The position numbers were made by a program, and so were the translations under genes. A stretch of 64,000 nt of DNA, from assembly GCF_014192115.1 (NCBI RefSeq), contig NZ_JACHXL010000002.1, positions 434,001 through 498,000 of the forward strand. The letters are read 5' to 3'. The DNA is from Psychrobacter luti (GTDB lineage: Bacteria; Pseudomonadota; Gammaproteobacteria; Pseudomonadales; Moraxellaceae). This document shows, in pieces, positions 9,053-17,981 of this stretch. How positions within the stretch are numbered: the first letter of the stretch is position 1; each line of letters opens with the position of its first letter. Under the pieces are notes generated by a model. It did no database searches. It saw nothing but the letters and a program-made list of their open reading frames with translations, and had not been told where the DNA came from.

Positions 9053-9502
9053 TTAACGCACCAAACGATTAAGACCATCGGCAAAGGCTTTTTTATCGCG
9101 GTCGCCATAAGGTTTCTGGCCACTCATTTCTTGCAGCTCGAGCACGCCCGTGCCACGCATGGTATCCATAAAATCGCGCATATTGAGCTTTTGCTTGATG
9201 TTATTTTTATCATAGACCATACCGCGCGTGGTTAAAACCATACCGCCTTTATCCAAAATATCATTGGCCAAGGGAATGTCGCTAGTGATGGCTAAATCGC
9301 CTGGCTGGATTTGCTCAACGATATAATCATCGGCTTTATCAAACCCTGATGGCACCACTGTCATGACGAGCAGCGGTGATTTGCGCAGTTTGATTGGCTG
9401 ATTGGCGACAAATATCGCCATGGTTTGGGTACGTTCAGCCGTTTTGATAATCAAGTCTTTGGCAATCAGAGGCACCGAATCAGCATCTACCCAAATCTGC
9501 AT
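9053..9502 (-). CDS. UPF0178 (YaiI/YqxD) family protein
   Basis: A 149-residue cytoplasmic protein matching the UPF0178/DUF188 family, a PIN-like fold of unproven function. Conserved acidic motifs are seen: MQIWVDADSVP at the N-terminus, GFDKADDYIVEQ in the middle, and DLAITSDIPLA, which fit the metal-binding acidic cluster of PIN nucleases. The ATG overlaps the purK stop by one base (TAATG), so it is likely translationally coupled to purK. The C-terminal half (YDKNNIKQKLNMRDFMDTMR) is also family-typical. Confidence 0.88.
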   Translation of the reverse strand: MQIWVDADSVPLIAKDLIIKTAERTQTMAIFVANQPIKLRKSPLLVMTVVPSGFDKADDYIVEQIQPGDLAITSDIPLANDILDKGGMVLTTRGMVYDKNNIKQKLNMRDFMDTMRGTGVLELQEMSGQKPYGDRDKKAFADGLNRLVR

Positions 9503-10881
9503 TATTTCTGAGCCTTATCTGTATTTGATAGCTGGTCGTTTGATAGCTGCTCTATATCTCCTAAACCCTCTGGCTGGCTCTCTTTAACATTGATAGCAGC
9601 ATCTTCTACAGCTTGGTCTGTTTCAGCATTTGTTGCTTGCTCTAATGTTTTTGCTTGGTTCTCTGTAACCGTAGGTGCTAACTTTTTATCAAGACCGACT
9701 TTATTGGGCAAGACAGCAACCAGTTTAGCGAGGGCAATATCTAAGTCAGCAACATCGTTTGGCATCAGGGTAATATGAGCAATTTTACGATCTTCGCGCT
9801 CAGCTTTATGGTAGCTATGGTAATGGGCGCCATCTATGTTTAACACCGCGCTGATATCAGGATATTGACCCAACACATTCAGCATAATCGCTGGATGGAC
9901 GTTGTCAGTATCGCCCAGCGGCAAATTCACCACCGCGCGGATATGATTCTCAAACTGACTGGTAATCGCGCCTTCGATACTCCAATGTCCAGAGTTATGG
10001 ACGCGCGGGGCAATCTCGTTGGCAAGCAGATAGTCGTTACCACGAGCATCTTTGCTCACAAATAGCTCAAGCGCCATTACACCGACATAACCTAGATGAT
10101 TCATCACCGTGGTAATCGCATCGGTTGCTTGTTGAAACAAATGGCTGGTACCAACGGCTGGCGCGCGGGTTTTGGCCAATATGCCATTATGATGATGGTT
10201 TTCGACCAAATCATAGCAGCGTACTTGACCATTTTGCGCGCGTGCAGCAATGATAGATACTTCACGGCTAAAGTTAATAAAGCCTTCTGCAATGAGTGGT
10301 GCAGGTGTTGGCGTCAGTGCGCCTTTACCGCTAACTGCTTCTTTAAGCTCATGCCAAGCAACTGTGATATCACTTTCTTCTTTAATAACAAACTGACCTT
10401 TGCCATCATAACCGCCGCGGCTGGTCTTTAGGACGATAGGTAATCCTAGCTCGTCGCAAGCTTGCTTTAATTCTGCTTCAGAATTAACCGCCATAAAGGG
10501 TACGGTTGCGATATCAAGCTCATTGAACATGCGCTTTTCTTTCAAGCGATCTTGGGCGATATCAAGGGCAATCGGTGGCGGAAACATGCCTTGCTTGCTG
10601 CCAGATTTTGACAGGCTGGCCAATTGCTCAACGGTAGCAGTAGGCGTGTTTTCAAACTCTAAGGTAAAGACGTCAGCTGCGGTAATAAATGCTTCTAACT
10701 GCTCACTATGGAAAACTTTACCATATAGGCTGGCAGGGCAGTCAGCATTATCTTCTAAAAATACGCATTGATAACCGAGCGGCATGGCGGCTTCGGCGAG
10801 CATCATACCAAGCTGACCACCGCCTAAAATACCGATGGTACGAATGGTTTGGGTAACAGGATAAGCGTTCGCTGTAGTCAT
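9502..10881 (-). CDS. purK: N5-carboxyaminoimidazole ribonucleotide synthase with acidic C-terminal tail
   Basis: An ATP-grasp enzyme that makes N5-CAIR from AIR, bicarbonate and ATP in purine synthesis; PurE then converts N5-CAIR to CAIR. The N-terminus has ILGGGQLGMMLAEAAMPLG, the ATP-grasp core has VLKTSRGGYDGKGQ, and ANEIAPRVHNSGHW is the PurK active-site signature. The protein is 459 residues against about 355-380 for most PurK. The extra length is a Gln/Glu/Asn/Asp-rich tail of about 70 residues after KVGLDKKLAP that looks disordered. Start ATG at 10881. Its stop overlaps the next start. Confidence 0.94.
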   Translation of the reverse strand: MTTANAYPVTQTIRTIGILGGGQLGMMLAEAAMPLGYQCVFLEDNADCPASLYGKVFHSEQLEAFITAADVFTLEFENTPTATVEQLASLSKSGSKQGMFPPPIALDIAQDRLKEKRMFNELDIATVPFMAVNSEAELKQACDELGLPIVLKTSRGGYDGKGQFVIKEESDITVAWHELKEAVSGKGALTPTPAPLIAEGFINFSREVSIIAARAQNGQVRCYDLVENHHHNGILAKTRAPAVGTSHLFQQATDAITTVMNHLGYVGVMALELFVSKDARGNDYLLANEIAPRVHNSGHWSIEGAITSQFENHIRAVVNLPLGDTDNVHPAIMLNVLGQYPDISAVLNIDGAHYHSYHKAEREDRKIAHITLMPNDVADLDIALAKLVAVLPNKVGLDKKLAPTVTENQAKTLEQATNAETDQAVEDAAINVKESQPEGLGDIEQLSNDQLSNTDKAQK

Positions 10882-10971
10882 GGCAGGCTCTTTACATTAA
10901 AAATGAATAAGGATTTTTGAGTATTAATATCTGGAATTTACGGTATAAAACTTATGCTAGTAAAATAGGAA

Positions 10972-10992
10972 AAGGTGCACTGTATGCACCTT
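10972..10992 (-). terminator. Probable terminator between purE and purK
   Basis: 8-bp perfect stem (AAGGTGCA / TGCACCTT) with a 5-nt loop. On the minus strand a T-rich stretch follows. It sits 178 bp past purE and 90 bp before purK, suggesting the two genes are not simply one transcript. Confidence 0.55.
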
Positions 10993-11169
10993 GTATTTAG
11001 TAGAACGCATCTGAGCAAAAATATCAAGTTTAGAACATTGCTCGTTAATTTTGGTATTTAAGCTTGATATTAAGATTTAAAAACCAAATGATTGCGCTTA
11101 ATGTTTCTTTATTAATATTGCATTTCTGCTAACGGTTTTTTGCTAAAAACTAACGCTATTTGGCAGGCT

Positions 11170-11730
11170 TTACGCGTTAATAATACCGGGTGTTGGATTG
11201 GCAAGAATGGTATCGGTTTGCGCTTGACGCATGTTATCTAGCTTAGTCGCAATTGTTTCATCATGCAAGGCAAGTACTTGAATAGCAAGGAGGGCAGCGT
11301 TATAGGCGCCAGCTGCACCAATCGCTAAGGTTCCAACGGCCACGCCTTTCGGCATTTGAACGATAGAAAGTAAGCTATCCCAACCACTGAGCATTGATGA
11401 TTTAACAGGGACGCCAAAGACAGGTAGCGGCGTTTGACTGGCGCACATACCGGGCAGATGAGCCGCACCGCCAGCCCCAGCGATAATCACTTGTAAACCG
11501 TTACCTTTAGCACTTTTGGCATAATCAAACAATCTATCAGGTGTACGATGCGCTGACACCACTTCACATTCAAAGGCGATATCAAAGTCGGCAAGTAGTT
11601 GCGCCGCTGCACTCATGGTTGCCCAATCAGACTGCGAGCCCATGATAATACCTACTTTTGGCTGACCAGCAGGAGAAGTGATTGGGCTGTTTTGCTCAAC
11701 AGGGGTAATGGTAACCGATGGGGTGCTCAT
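11170..11730 (-). CDS. purE: N5-carboxyaminoimidazole ribonucleotide mutase
   Basis: Class I PurE, which moves the carboxyl group of N5-CAIR to form CAIR in cytoplasmic purine synthesis and works with PurK encoded 289 bp downstream. The phosphate-binding GSQSDWATM, the [13 protein letters not shown] loop with the catalytic His, and [12 protein letters not shown] are all intact. The 186 residues include a roughly 24-residue polar N-terminal extension ([20 protein letters not shown]) before the core. The ATG at 11730 has AGGA about 9 nt upstream. Confidence 0.95.
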   Translation of the reverse strand: MSTPSVTITPVEQNSPITSPAGQPKVGIIMGSQSDWATMSAAAQLLADFDIAFECEVVSAHRTPDRLFDYAKSAKGNGLQVIIAGAGGAAHLPGMCASQTPLPVFGVPVKSSMLSGWDSLLSIVQMPKGVAVGTLAIGAAGAYNAALLAIQVLALHDETIATKLDNMRQAQTDTILANPTPGIINA

Positions 11731-11829
11731 GCTTTGATATCCTCAAAAAGACCATCATACAAAAGTTTTGCTGCCTTCGTAAAGCCAAGTTTGCTGTTTA
11801 ATGGCAAAGCTGGCTAAATAACGCTGATT

Positions 11830-12795
11830 TTATACGTTTATCTTTGAGTCTTCATCATGGCGATACTGTACGAAGTTATGGGCTTTAAGCGGTAATGGCT
11901 GCTCGGTATCAAGCTGGTAGCAGGTCAAATAACCGCTATCAATCGCTGCTGAATAATCGGTACAAGCAACCTGCGGGCTAAGAGGTTTCGGCGCGCCTGT
12001 CAGCCAATAATGACCGACGAATACCGGTTTATGAGTTTTAAGGGCAAATTCGATATTTTCCGCTAGGGCATCGCTTGGAATTTGCGCCAATCCTGAGTTC
12101 GGTGCACGGGCAATTTCATGAATGGTACGTTTATTCAGCTCATCAAGCCACCAGCGCACGCGTACTTGTGAGCGCGCTGCGCCATCTTTATCGACCATAA
12201 CTAAACCATCGGGTAATGCGGTTTCTACGCCTTTTAGCACGCGCTCAAGCGCTTCATAATCAGGGCTATGCTTTTGCGCTGTGGCAATGACCGCGGCAGG
12301 CGTCAAGCAATTATCGGCAGTCAAGAGCGGCTTCAATACCGCCATACTATCGACATCCCAGCAAGCGTGTACAAAGCAAGCATAGTCAGTCTCAAGCCAC
12401 AATGGAATCTCATAAAAGCGCCGTAACCAATATTGATGCGCTTCTGAGCCAAATGGTACTTCGGCTAAAAACGCTTCATGCTGTCGTACGTGAACATCGC
12501 TATGCGAGCGTAAATAGCGCTCAGGTTGCTCTGGATCAATCATAGCAAAGGTTAATGCATTGTATTCGTGATTGCCCATCACCGCATCGGCAACGCCTGC
12601 ATCCAACATAGCAAAGACAATCTCTAGTGAGGCTACTTGCTGCGGCCCACGGTCAATGAAATCACCAATGAATAGCGCCCGATGACCGGACGGTGGTACA
12701 AAATAGGTGCCGTTATGAACATAGCCTAACTGCTTTAGTAGTCCGACTAACTTGTCGGCATAACCGTGAATATCACCAATAACATCTATAATCAT
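11830..12795 (-). CDS. Metallophosphoesterase (PPP-like serine/threonine phosphatase family)
   Basis: A calcineurin-like binuclear metal phosphoesterase of about 321 residues. Metal-binding motifs appear in the canonical order: GDIHGYAD near the N-terminus, GDFIDRGP, GNHEYN, and later C-terminal His residues in HACWD and VGHYWLTG. This pattern fits bacterial PrpE/ApaH-related or PPP phosphatases; the substrate is unknown. The frame runs up to a TTG at 12843, but the ATG at 12795 starts directly at the conserved beta strand (MIIDVIGDIHG), so it is preferred even though its SD is weak. Monocistronic. Confidence 0.85.
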   Translation of the reverse strand: MIIDVIGDIHGYADKLVGLLKQLGYVHNGTYFVPPSGHRALFIGDFIDRGPQQVASLEIVFAMLDAGVADAVMGNHEYNALTFAMIDPEQPERYLRSHSDVHVRQHEAFLAEVPFGSEAHQYWLRRFYEIPLWLETDYACFVHACWDVDSMAVLKPLLTADNCLTPAAVIATAQKHSPDYEALERVLKGVETALPDGLVMVDKDGAARSQVRVRWWLDELNKRTIHEIARAPNSGLAQIPSDALAENIEFALKTHKPVFVGHYWLTGAPKPLSPQVACTDYSAAIDSGYLTCYQLDTEQPLPLKAHNFVQYRHDEDSKINV

Positions 12796-12982
12796 AATAA
12801 TTATCAAATTCTTAAATATTTTATTAAATGTAAGTTTGCGCAAATGCTAAGCGATACAAATATAGCGATATAAATGAATCATCACTTGGCTATTTAAACT
12901 GCCATCATAAACCCAGCTTTCATTTCGATGTTCATTACCGAACTTTATTTATAAGCTTAATTACTTGGTTTTACTACCTAGC

Positions 12983-13591
12983 TCAGAACCCAGGAGACAA
13001 GAGCGCATTTAAAAAGTGCGGTAATACTTGAGGTTCTAAAATAATCGTCGCAATTATCCCAAACGCGCCACCCCACATATGTGCCATATGATTGATATTA
13101 GAGCCGCCGCGTTTGTCCGCATAAATACTATAAGCGACATAAGCGACCGCAAACAGTATCGCTGGAATAGGAATAACGGCAAACAGATAAATCTTTTCCC
13201 ACGGTGCCAGCAGGATAAAAGCAAATAAGACTGCTGATACACCGCCTGACGCCCCAAGGCTTAAGTAGCTGGCACTATCTTTATGTTTAACATAGCTTGG
13301 AATCATCGCGACAACGATAGCCAATACATAAAAAACCACGAAACCATAGCCGAATAAAAAAGACTGATATAAGCCTTCGATAGCACGACCAAAAAAGTAT
13401 AGGGTAAACATATTAAACAGCAAATGCATCCCATCAGCATGAATAAAGCCATGCGTCACAAAGCGATCCCATTGACCATTTTTTACCGCTGGCGGATAGA
13501 AAATAAGTCGATTAAACACTGCTTTGTTTTGCCATGCCAATAAACTGACAATAACGGTGATGATAATAATAAGCGTCGTATGGTTAAACAA
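12983..13591 (-). CDS. Rhomboid family intramembrane serine protease
   Basis: A polytopic membrane protease of about 202 residues with a rhomboid core. Key sites are the HxxxN of GMHLLFN (Asn about 60), the nucleophile in GASGGVSAV (Ser about 115) and the catalytic His in NHMAHMWGG (about 171). These form the Ser-His dyad within the membrane, which cleaves transmembrane substrates. No ATG lies upstream of the core. The frame opens at a TTG at 13675, but a second TTG at 13591 has AAGGA 7 nt upstream and is the better start. Natural substrate unknown. Confidence 0.87.
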   Translation of the reverse strand: MFNHTTLIIIITVIVSLLAWQNKAVFNRLIFYPPAVKNGQWDRFVTHGFIHADGMHLLFNMFTLYFFGRAIEGLYQSFLFGYGFVVFYVLAIVVAMIPSYVKHKDSASYLSLGASGGVSAVLFAFILLAPWEKIYLFAVIPIPAILFAVAYVAYSIYADKRGGSNINHMAHMWGGAFGIIATIILEPQVLPHFLNALLSPGF

Positions 13592-13675
13592 AGGGGAGTC
13601 CTTAGGCCGAGCCTGATAGGTGGCAATGATATAAATCGTAACGCTTAAAGCCCAAGTGTCTTGGCTGAATAACAA

Positions 13676-14154
13676 CTACTATTAATCATAATAATAACGG
13701 TAAATAACCATTAAATGTGAGTAATGATAAAGCATTAAGGCATGATATTAGTAATAATAACAGTGATGCTCAGGCAAAAAGCCAATACACGACAAAATTA
13801 TGCTTTAATAATCGTTTATATTAAATAATATAACAGCGTATCGGGCAGAATGAGTAATGCTTCGTATACTGACCGTAACGATTCACGACAGCCTAAAAAT
13901 CAAACTTAAAAAGTAATAATAGGTATGGCATTCATTTAGCTTTATCGCATTAAGCACCATTAAATTCATTGTTGTTTAATTTATAGTCATTTAAAAAGTA
14001 CTGAAAGTTATAAATGATAGGCAATTTATATACCAATATTGCTTGTTAAGTGCTCAGATTTGTCAGCATTTTAGAGTCTACAGCGTATAAAGTTAAATTA
14101 AAAAATAAATCTCCGTTATATCCCCTAAATCAACGCCGACAGAGGCAATAGTTT
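13676..14154. other. Intergenic region upstream of the tandem OmpA-like pair
   Basis: Divergent, AT-rich gap between the rhomboid gene and the first paralogue. No ORF, RNA gene or strong hairpin was seen. It must contain both promoters, but none is clear enough to mark. Confidence 0.5.
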
Positions 14155-15777
14155 ATGAATATTATCGACCAATTAGAGCAGGCAGTGACCTCAGCGGTAT
14201 TGGGTAGCTATAGTAATAACGACAATAGCAGTCAAGTTGATAACGGTAGTGTGTCCCATGTCAGCTTATTAGAGCAGTTTTATGCCATCTTAGCGGCGCG
14301 TTTGGCGTTGCCACAAGTTTACTCGCAGTTACTACGTGATGATCAGCCGATTGCCAATGACAATATAATAGAGACGCCGTTATTTGAGCAATTATGGCAA
14401 GCACCGAGCGCGCGCCAAGTTATTATTCAAGAGCTTGCGGCTACCCATCATATCGATGAGTTTACTACTACAAAGCTTATTATGAACGCTGTGCCACTGG
14501 CTTATCGTGAGCTCAAGGTGATGGCAAATGGGCAGTTTTTGCCAGCATTTTTACAAAGTCAGCAGCCTTTTTTACGCCATTACTTGCCGATATGGGCGGC
14601 ACCAGTGATTACCGCGGCGCAACATGCTGATGATGAGCTGTTTAATGCTCAAAGCACGGTAGCTGATATAGCAGACATGCCTGTTTTATTAAATAAGTAT
14701 GATGCCACTGAAGCAAGTAGGATAAATCCTTCTGCGAACTCGTTAGCAGAACCAAACACAGCAGCAGAGCTTGCCAGTAAAACTTTTGATAATAGTCTAA
14801 GTACATCGGCTATCGATACAGGTGCTATCCATGCCAATCCCGCGGCCCATCATCTAGAAGAAAACAGCAGCCTAAAGCGAGAAAAAGTACGTACCCGCAA
14901 CCAACGTAATGATTTATTAATACGGGTGTTTCTATTATTTGCGGCAATGGCAGCGATTGGGCTGGTATGGGCATTGTTAATTAGACCCAATAACGCACCG
15001 CCTGTAGAGCCAGTGGTGCCGGCGCCCACAGTCATACCGCCTGTCGCTGAGCCGCCAGCACAAGTATTGACACCCGTTGCGCTTATCGTTGGCGTAGATA
15101 ATGGCGGCAACTTATATACTTGTAGCGCCTCTGTCGGTGATGCTGCACTCCAAAGTACGTTGCAACAGGCACTCAATAGTAGCTTCGGTGAGCAGGCGGC
15201 AATGTGTCAGTTTACGGTCCAAGAAGGCGTGGCTAATAATATTGCTAATATGCCTATCGAGGCGCTACCCAATGTTTTAACCTTATTGAGAGCGACTCCA
15301 TTTGCGCGCTTACAGTTGCAAAATGACCGTATGACCTTGGAAGCGCCAGATAGTATGCAGCTACAGAGATTAGCCACCGATATCCGTACTTTGGTACCTG
15401 CAATGATGGTTGATAGCACAGCGCCGCTACCATTACCTAATAATGATAGCGGTATGGGGGCAGCTGATATGGCGGCTATAAATGGCGTCAATAATCAATA
15501 TGATGCTAATAACAATGTTAATGCTAACGGTAATAATGATTACCAAGCAGCGGACGACGATACAGGAGATAGCGTGATACCAGCGCCTGGCCGTAATAAT
15601 GATTTTAATAATCCGCCGATGTATGACCAACCTAGCAATAACGCTGCCCTTAATAATGCTCCGATGAATAATGACCGTCCAGCATCAACTAGGCCACCGG
15701 GCCCTTTCTCCGTATCGGAAGTCGATGATATGGCAAACAGTGTTATTGTCGCTGAGCCTGCCCAAGTCAGAAGATAA
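14155..15777 (+). CDS. Membrane-anchored protein, paralogue of the next gene but lacking the OmpA domain
   Basis: A 540-residue protein of unknown function. The N-terminal domain (about 1-150) carries LLEQFYAILAARLALP and an APLAYREL-like segment shared with the next gene. One transmembrane helix at about 255-277 (RVFLLFAAMAAIGLVWALLI) is followed by a Pro/Val linker (about 280-305). A domain at about 310-425 resembles that of the next gene and has a Cys pair (LYTCSAS and AMCQF). The last 115 residues are Asn/Asp/Pro-rich low complexity with no peptidoglycan-binding motif. GAGG lies 9 nt before ATG 14155. Topology is probably N-in, with the C-terminal part periplasmic. Confidence 0.8.
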   Translation: MNIIDQLEQAVTSAVLGSYSNNDNSSQVDNGSVSHVSLLEQFYAILAARLALPQVYSQLLRDDQPIANDNIIETPLFEQLWQAPSARQVIIQELAATHHIDEFTTTKLIMNAVPLAYRELKVMANGQFLPAFLQSQQPFLRHYLPIWAAPVITAAQHADDELFNAQSTVADIADMPVLLNKYDATEASRINPSANSLAEPNTAAELASKTFDNSLSTSAIDTGAIHANPAAHHLEENSSLKREKVRTRNQRNDLLIRVFLLFAAMAAIGLVWALLIRPNNAPPVEPVVPAPTVIPPVAEPPAQVLTPVALIVGVDNGGNLYTCSASVGDAALQSTLQQALNSSFGEQAAMCQFTVQEGVANNIANMPIEALPNVLTLLRATPFARLQLQNDRMTLEAPDSMQLQRLATDIRTLVPAMMVDSTAPLPLPNNDSGMGAADMAAINGVNNQYDANNNVNANGNNDYQAADDDTGDSVIPAPGRNNDFNNPPMYDQPSNNAALNNAPMNNDRPASTRPPGPFSVSEVDDMANSVIVAEPAQVRR

Positions 15778-15815
15778 ATAGAATATTTATAACAAACGCG
15801 TAAAAATAAAAAGTT

Positions 15816-15858
15816 AAAAGGAGTGCAGTATCAATTATTGGCTGCATTCCTTTTTTAT
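15816..15858 (+). terminator. Intrinsic terminator after the first OmpA-like paralogue
   Basis: 13-bp stem (AAAAGGAGTGCAG / CTGCATTCCTTTT, one G-T pair) with a 13-nt loop and a run of T. It ends the upstream gene, so the two paralogues are transcribed separately. Confidence 0.85.
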
Positions 15859-16252
15859 TTGGCGCTAAATAAAGAAGATAAGAATAAGAAAGTACTATCT
15901 GGAATAGTTAATATACCTTTCTATTTGACCTACCAACTACGTTGGAAATTAAACTATTAACGGTTCATATGTTGGTAATTTGTACTTTATAGGCATTGCA
16001 GTTACGAGTAACAACCGAAACATTACTTATCGTAGCAATTACACAACAGCCTATTGATTGTGAACACATCCTTAATACTTTTATAATAACAAAAGTTGAA
16101 TACAGTTATGACTACTATTTAATAGAATGAGTTAATAGCATGAGCTTATATTAAATAGCAGTCATAAAATATCTATCAACGCTCTACTTTTTGAGAATGC
16201 ACACTATATAAAACAAGCCATTTAAAATAACGATTAATTGAGGAATGACATT
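15859..16252 (+). other. Intergenic region before the OmpA-domain gene
   Basis: About 390 bp, AT-rich and without an ORF. It follows a terminator, so it should contain the promoter of the OmpA-domain gene. No motif was clear enough to call. Confidence 0.45.
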
Positions 16253-17857
16253 ATGGATATTATCAGTCACTTAACGCGGACGGTCAGTCCAGCAGTGCTA
16301 GGAGATGACCGCACTCTTGCTAAGAAAAACTTACTTGAACAGTTTTATGCTATTTTTGCCGCGCGCCTAGCTGATAACGATACTTACAATCGTTTTGCTA
16401 ATGAAAATATCGCTCGTGATGATCAAGGATTTTATGATCGAGTATGGACGGACGGCGCGCACCGTGACCAAATCGCTCGTGAGCTGGCTGGCAAACATAA
16501 TGTCGATGCTACTGCTGCGCGTGGTTTAATTGCGATGGCCGCGCCACTGGCGTATCACGAAATCAAAAGCTTGGCAGGAACGACGCCTGTACCGCAATTC
16601 CTAAATGACAATCTTGCCAGTTATCAGCATCATATCCCAGTATGGGCAAGTACGATTCTGCCTGCCGGTATGATTGCGGCTGCACCCGCTGGCGCCCGTG
16701 TGTCTGATACGGTCAGCACCGCGCCCATTCACCGTGAAGAAGAAGAAAAAGGTAGCTTTATGAAAGCACTGCTACCGATTATTGGACTGATTATCTTGGG
16801 TGCACTGGCCTGGGCACTGCTAAGAGGTTGCCAAGACAATCCTGAGCCAGTCGGAACGCCAGTAGCTACCGAGCAACAAGCAGTGAACGATGATGGGCAA
16901 TCAGTGATTGCGGCTGATATCGAACCTGCATCTTTGCGTATTGCTACTGGTGAAAACAGTGAGCTATACGCTTGCCGCATGAACGTTGGCAATGAGACGC
17001 TACAGAGCAATGTTATGGATGCTTTGACCGCCACATTTGGCGATGAAGCCAATAATTGCCGTGCGGATGTCGATGATAACTTCTCGATTGATATGCCTGC
17101 CGCGGCTCAGCTTGCGTCTATATTACCTATCGTCAAAAATGTACCGAATGCGAGTATGTTAATTAAAGGCGATACTATTACCGTGAATGCGCCTGACGCT
17201 GCAGCTTTAAATAAATTGGTTTCAGATTTACAAGCGGCTGCGCCAGCGATGACTGTCAAAGCAGAAGGTCCATTAGATGCCCAAGCTGAGATTGATAATA
17301 GTCTAACAGCATCTCAAGCGGCGATAGATAACCTTGGCCAAAACCCTGACCCTCAGGATGTGGCTCGTGCGCTCAGCCTACAAGTGGTGAATTTTGAAGT
17401 AGATAAAGCAGTGATTCCTGACGCCAATAAAGCGCTACTAGACCGCGCTGTAAAACTGATGGAACAAGTGCCAGATATGAAGCTAATGATTATTGGTCAT
17501 ACTGACAAAACTGCTGATGCGGCCTACAATATGAAATTGTCACAAGAGCGTGCCGAATCTATGAAGGATTATTTGGTCGGGCAAGGCGTTGACCCAAGTA
17601 AGCTCATGACTAAAGGTATGGGTGAGACCGATCCTATTGCTGAAAACGCTACTGAGCAAGGTCGTTTCCGTAACCGCCGTATTGAGTTTGTCGTCTATGA
17701 TGAGACAGCAAATGCCAACGATGGCATGGTGATTAGTAACAGTGCGCTTGACCCGGACTTAAATCCATTAGACAGCAACAATGATGATTTAATGCCTGAC
17801 GCTGATGATCCTAGTCTTGGTACTGAATTAGACCCACAAGCAAGTACTAGTAATTAA
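16253..17857 (+). CDS. OmpA family protein with N-terminal cytoplasmic domain and single transmembrane anchor
   Basis: About 534 residues. The N-terminal domain (about 1-150) is homologous to that of the preceding gene (LLEQFYAIFAARLAD). A transmembrane helix at about 168-190 (ALLPIIGLIILGALAWALL) is followed by a BON-like middle region (SELYACRMNVGNETLQSNVM, again with a Cys pair). A C-terminal OmpA peptidoglycan-binding domain at about 375-482 shows GHTDKTADAAYNMKLSQERA and RFRNRRIEFVV, including the Asp and Arg that bind diaminopimelate. This suggests an inner-membrane protein reaching the cell wall. The ATG at 16253 has GAGGA about 8 nt upstream; a TTG at 16238 is rejected. Confidence 0.88.
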   Translation: MDIISHLTRTVSPAVLGDDRTLAKKNLLEQFYAIFAARLADNDTYNRFANENIARDDQGFYDRVWTDGAHRDQIARELAGKHNVDATAARGLIAMAAPLAYHEIKSLAGTTPVPQFLNDNLASYQHHIPVWASTILPAGMIAAAPAGARVSDTVSTAPIHREEEEKGSFMKALLPIIGLIILGALAWALLRGCQDNPEPVGTPVATEQQAVNDDGQSVIAADIEPASLRIATGENSELYACRMNVGNETLQSNVMDALTATFGDEANNCRADVDDNFSIDMPAAAQLASILPIVKNVPNASMLIKGDTITVNAPDAAALNKLVSDLQAAAPAMTVKAEGPLDAQAEIDNSLTASQAAIDNLGQNPDPQDVARALSLQVVNFEVDKAVIPDANKALLDRAVKLMEQVPDMKLMIIGHTDKTADAAYNMKLSQERAESMKDYLVGQGVDPSKLMTKGMGETDPIAENATEQGRFRNRRIEFVVYDETANANDGMVISNSALDPDLNPLDSNNDDLMPDADDPSLGTELDPQASTSN

Positions 17858-17916
17858 TATCACTTTAGACGGGCTAATGGATAACCAGTAAGCTTTACAT
17901 AAGAATTTAATAGCAA

Positions 17917-17950
17917 AAAAACCGCATCTTAATAAGGTGCGGTTTTTATT
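17917..17950 (+). terminator. Intrinsic terminator after the OmpA-domain gene
   Basis: 14-bp stem (AAAAACCGCATCTT / AAGGTGCGGTTTTT, one G-T pair) with a 3-nt loop and T-tract. A-rich sequence on the other side means it may also serve nagZ, which converges on it. Confidence 0.88.
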
Positions 17951-17981
17951 TTTCTAAATCGGCTTAGCTACCATAAATTAA

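Noticed and set aside
16238-16252. Upstream TTG start for the OmpA-domain gene
   Set aside because: The SD sequence GAGGA lies inside this extension, so translation should begin at ATG 16253.
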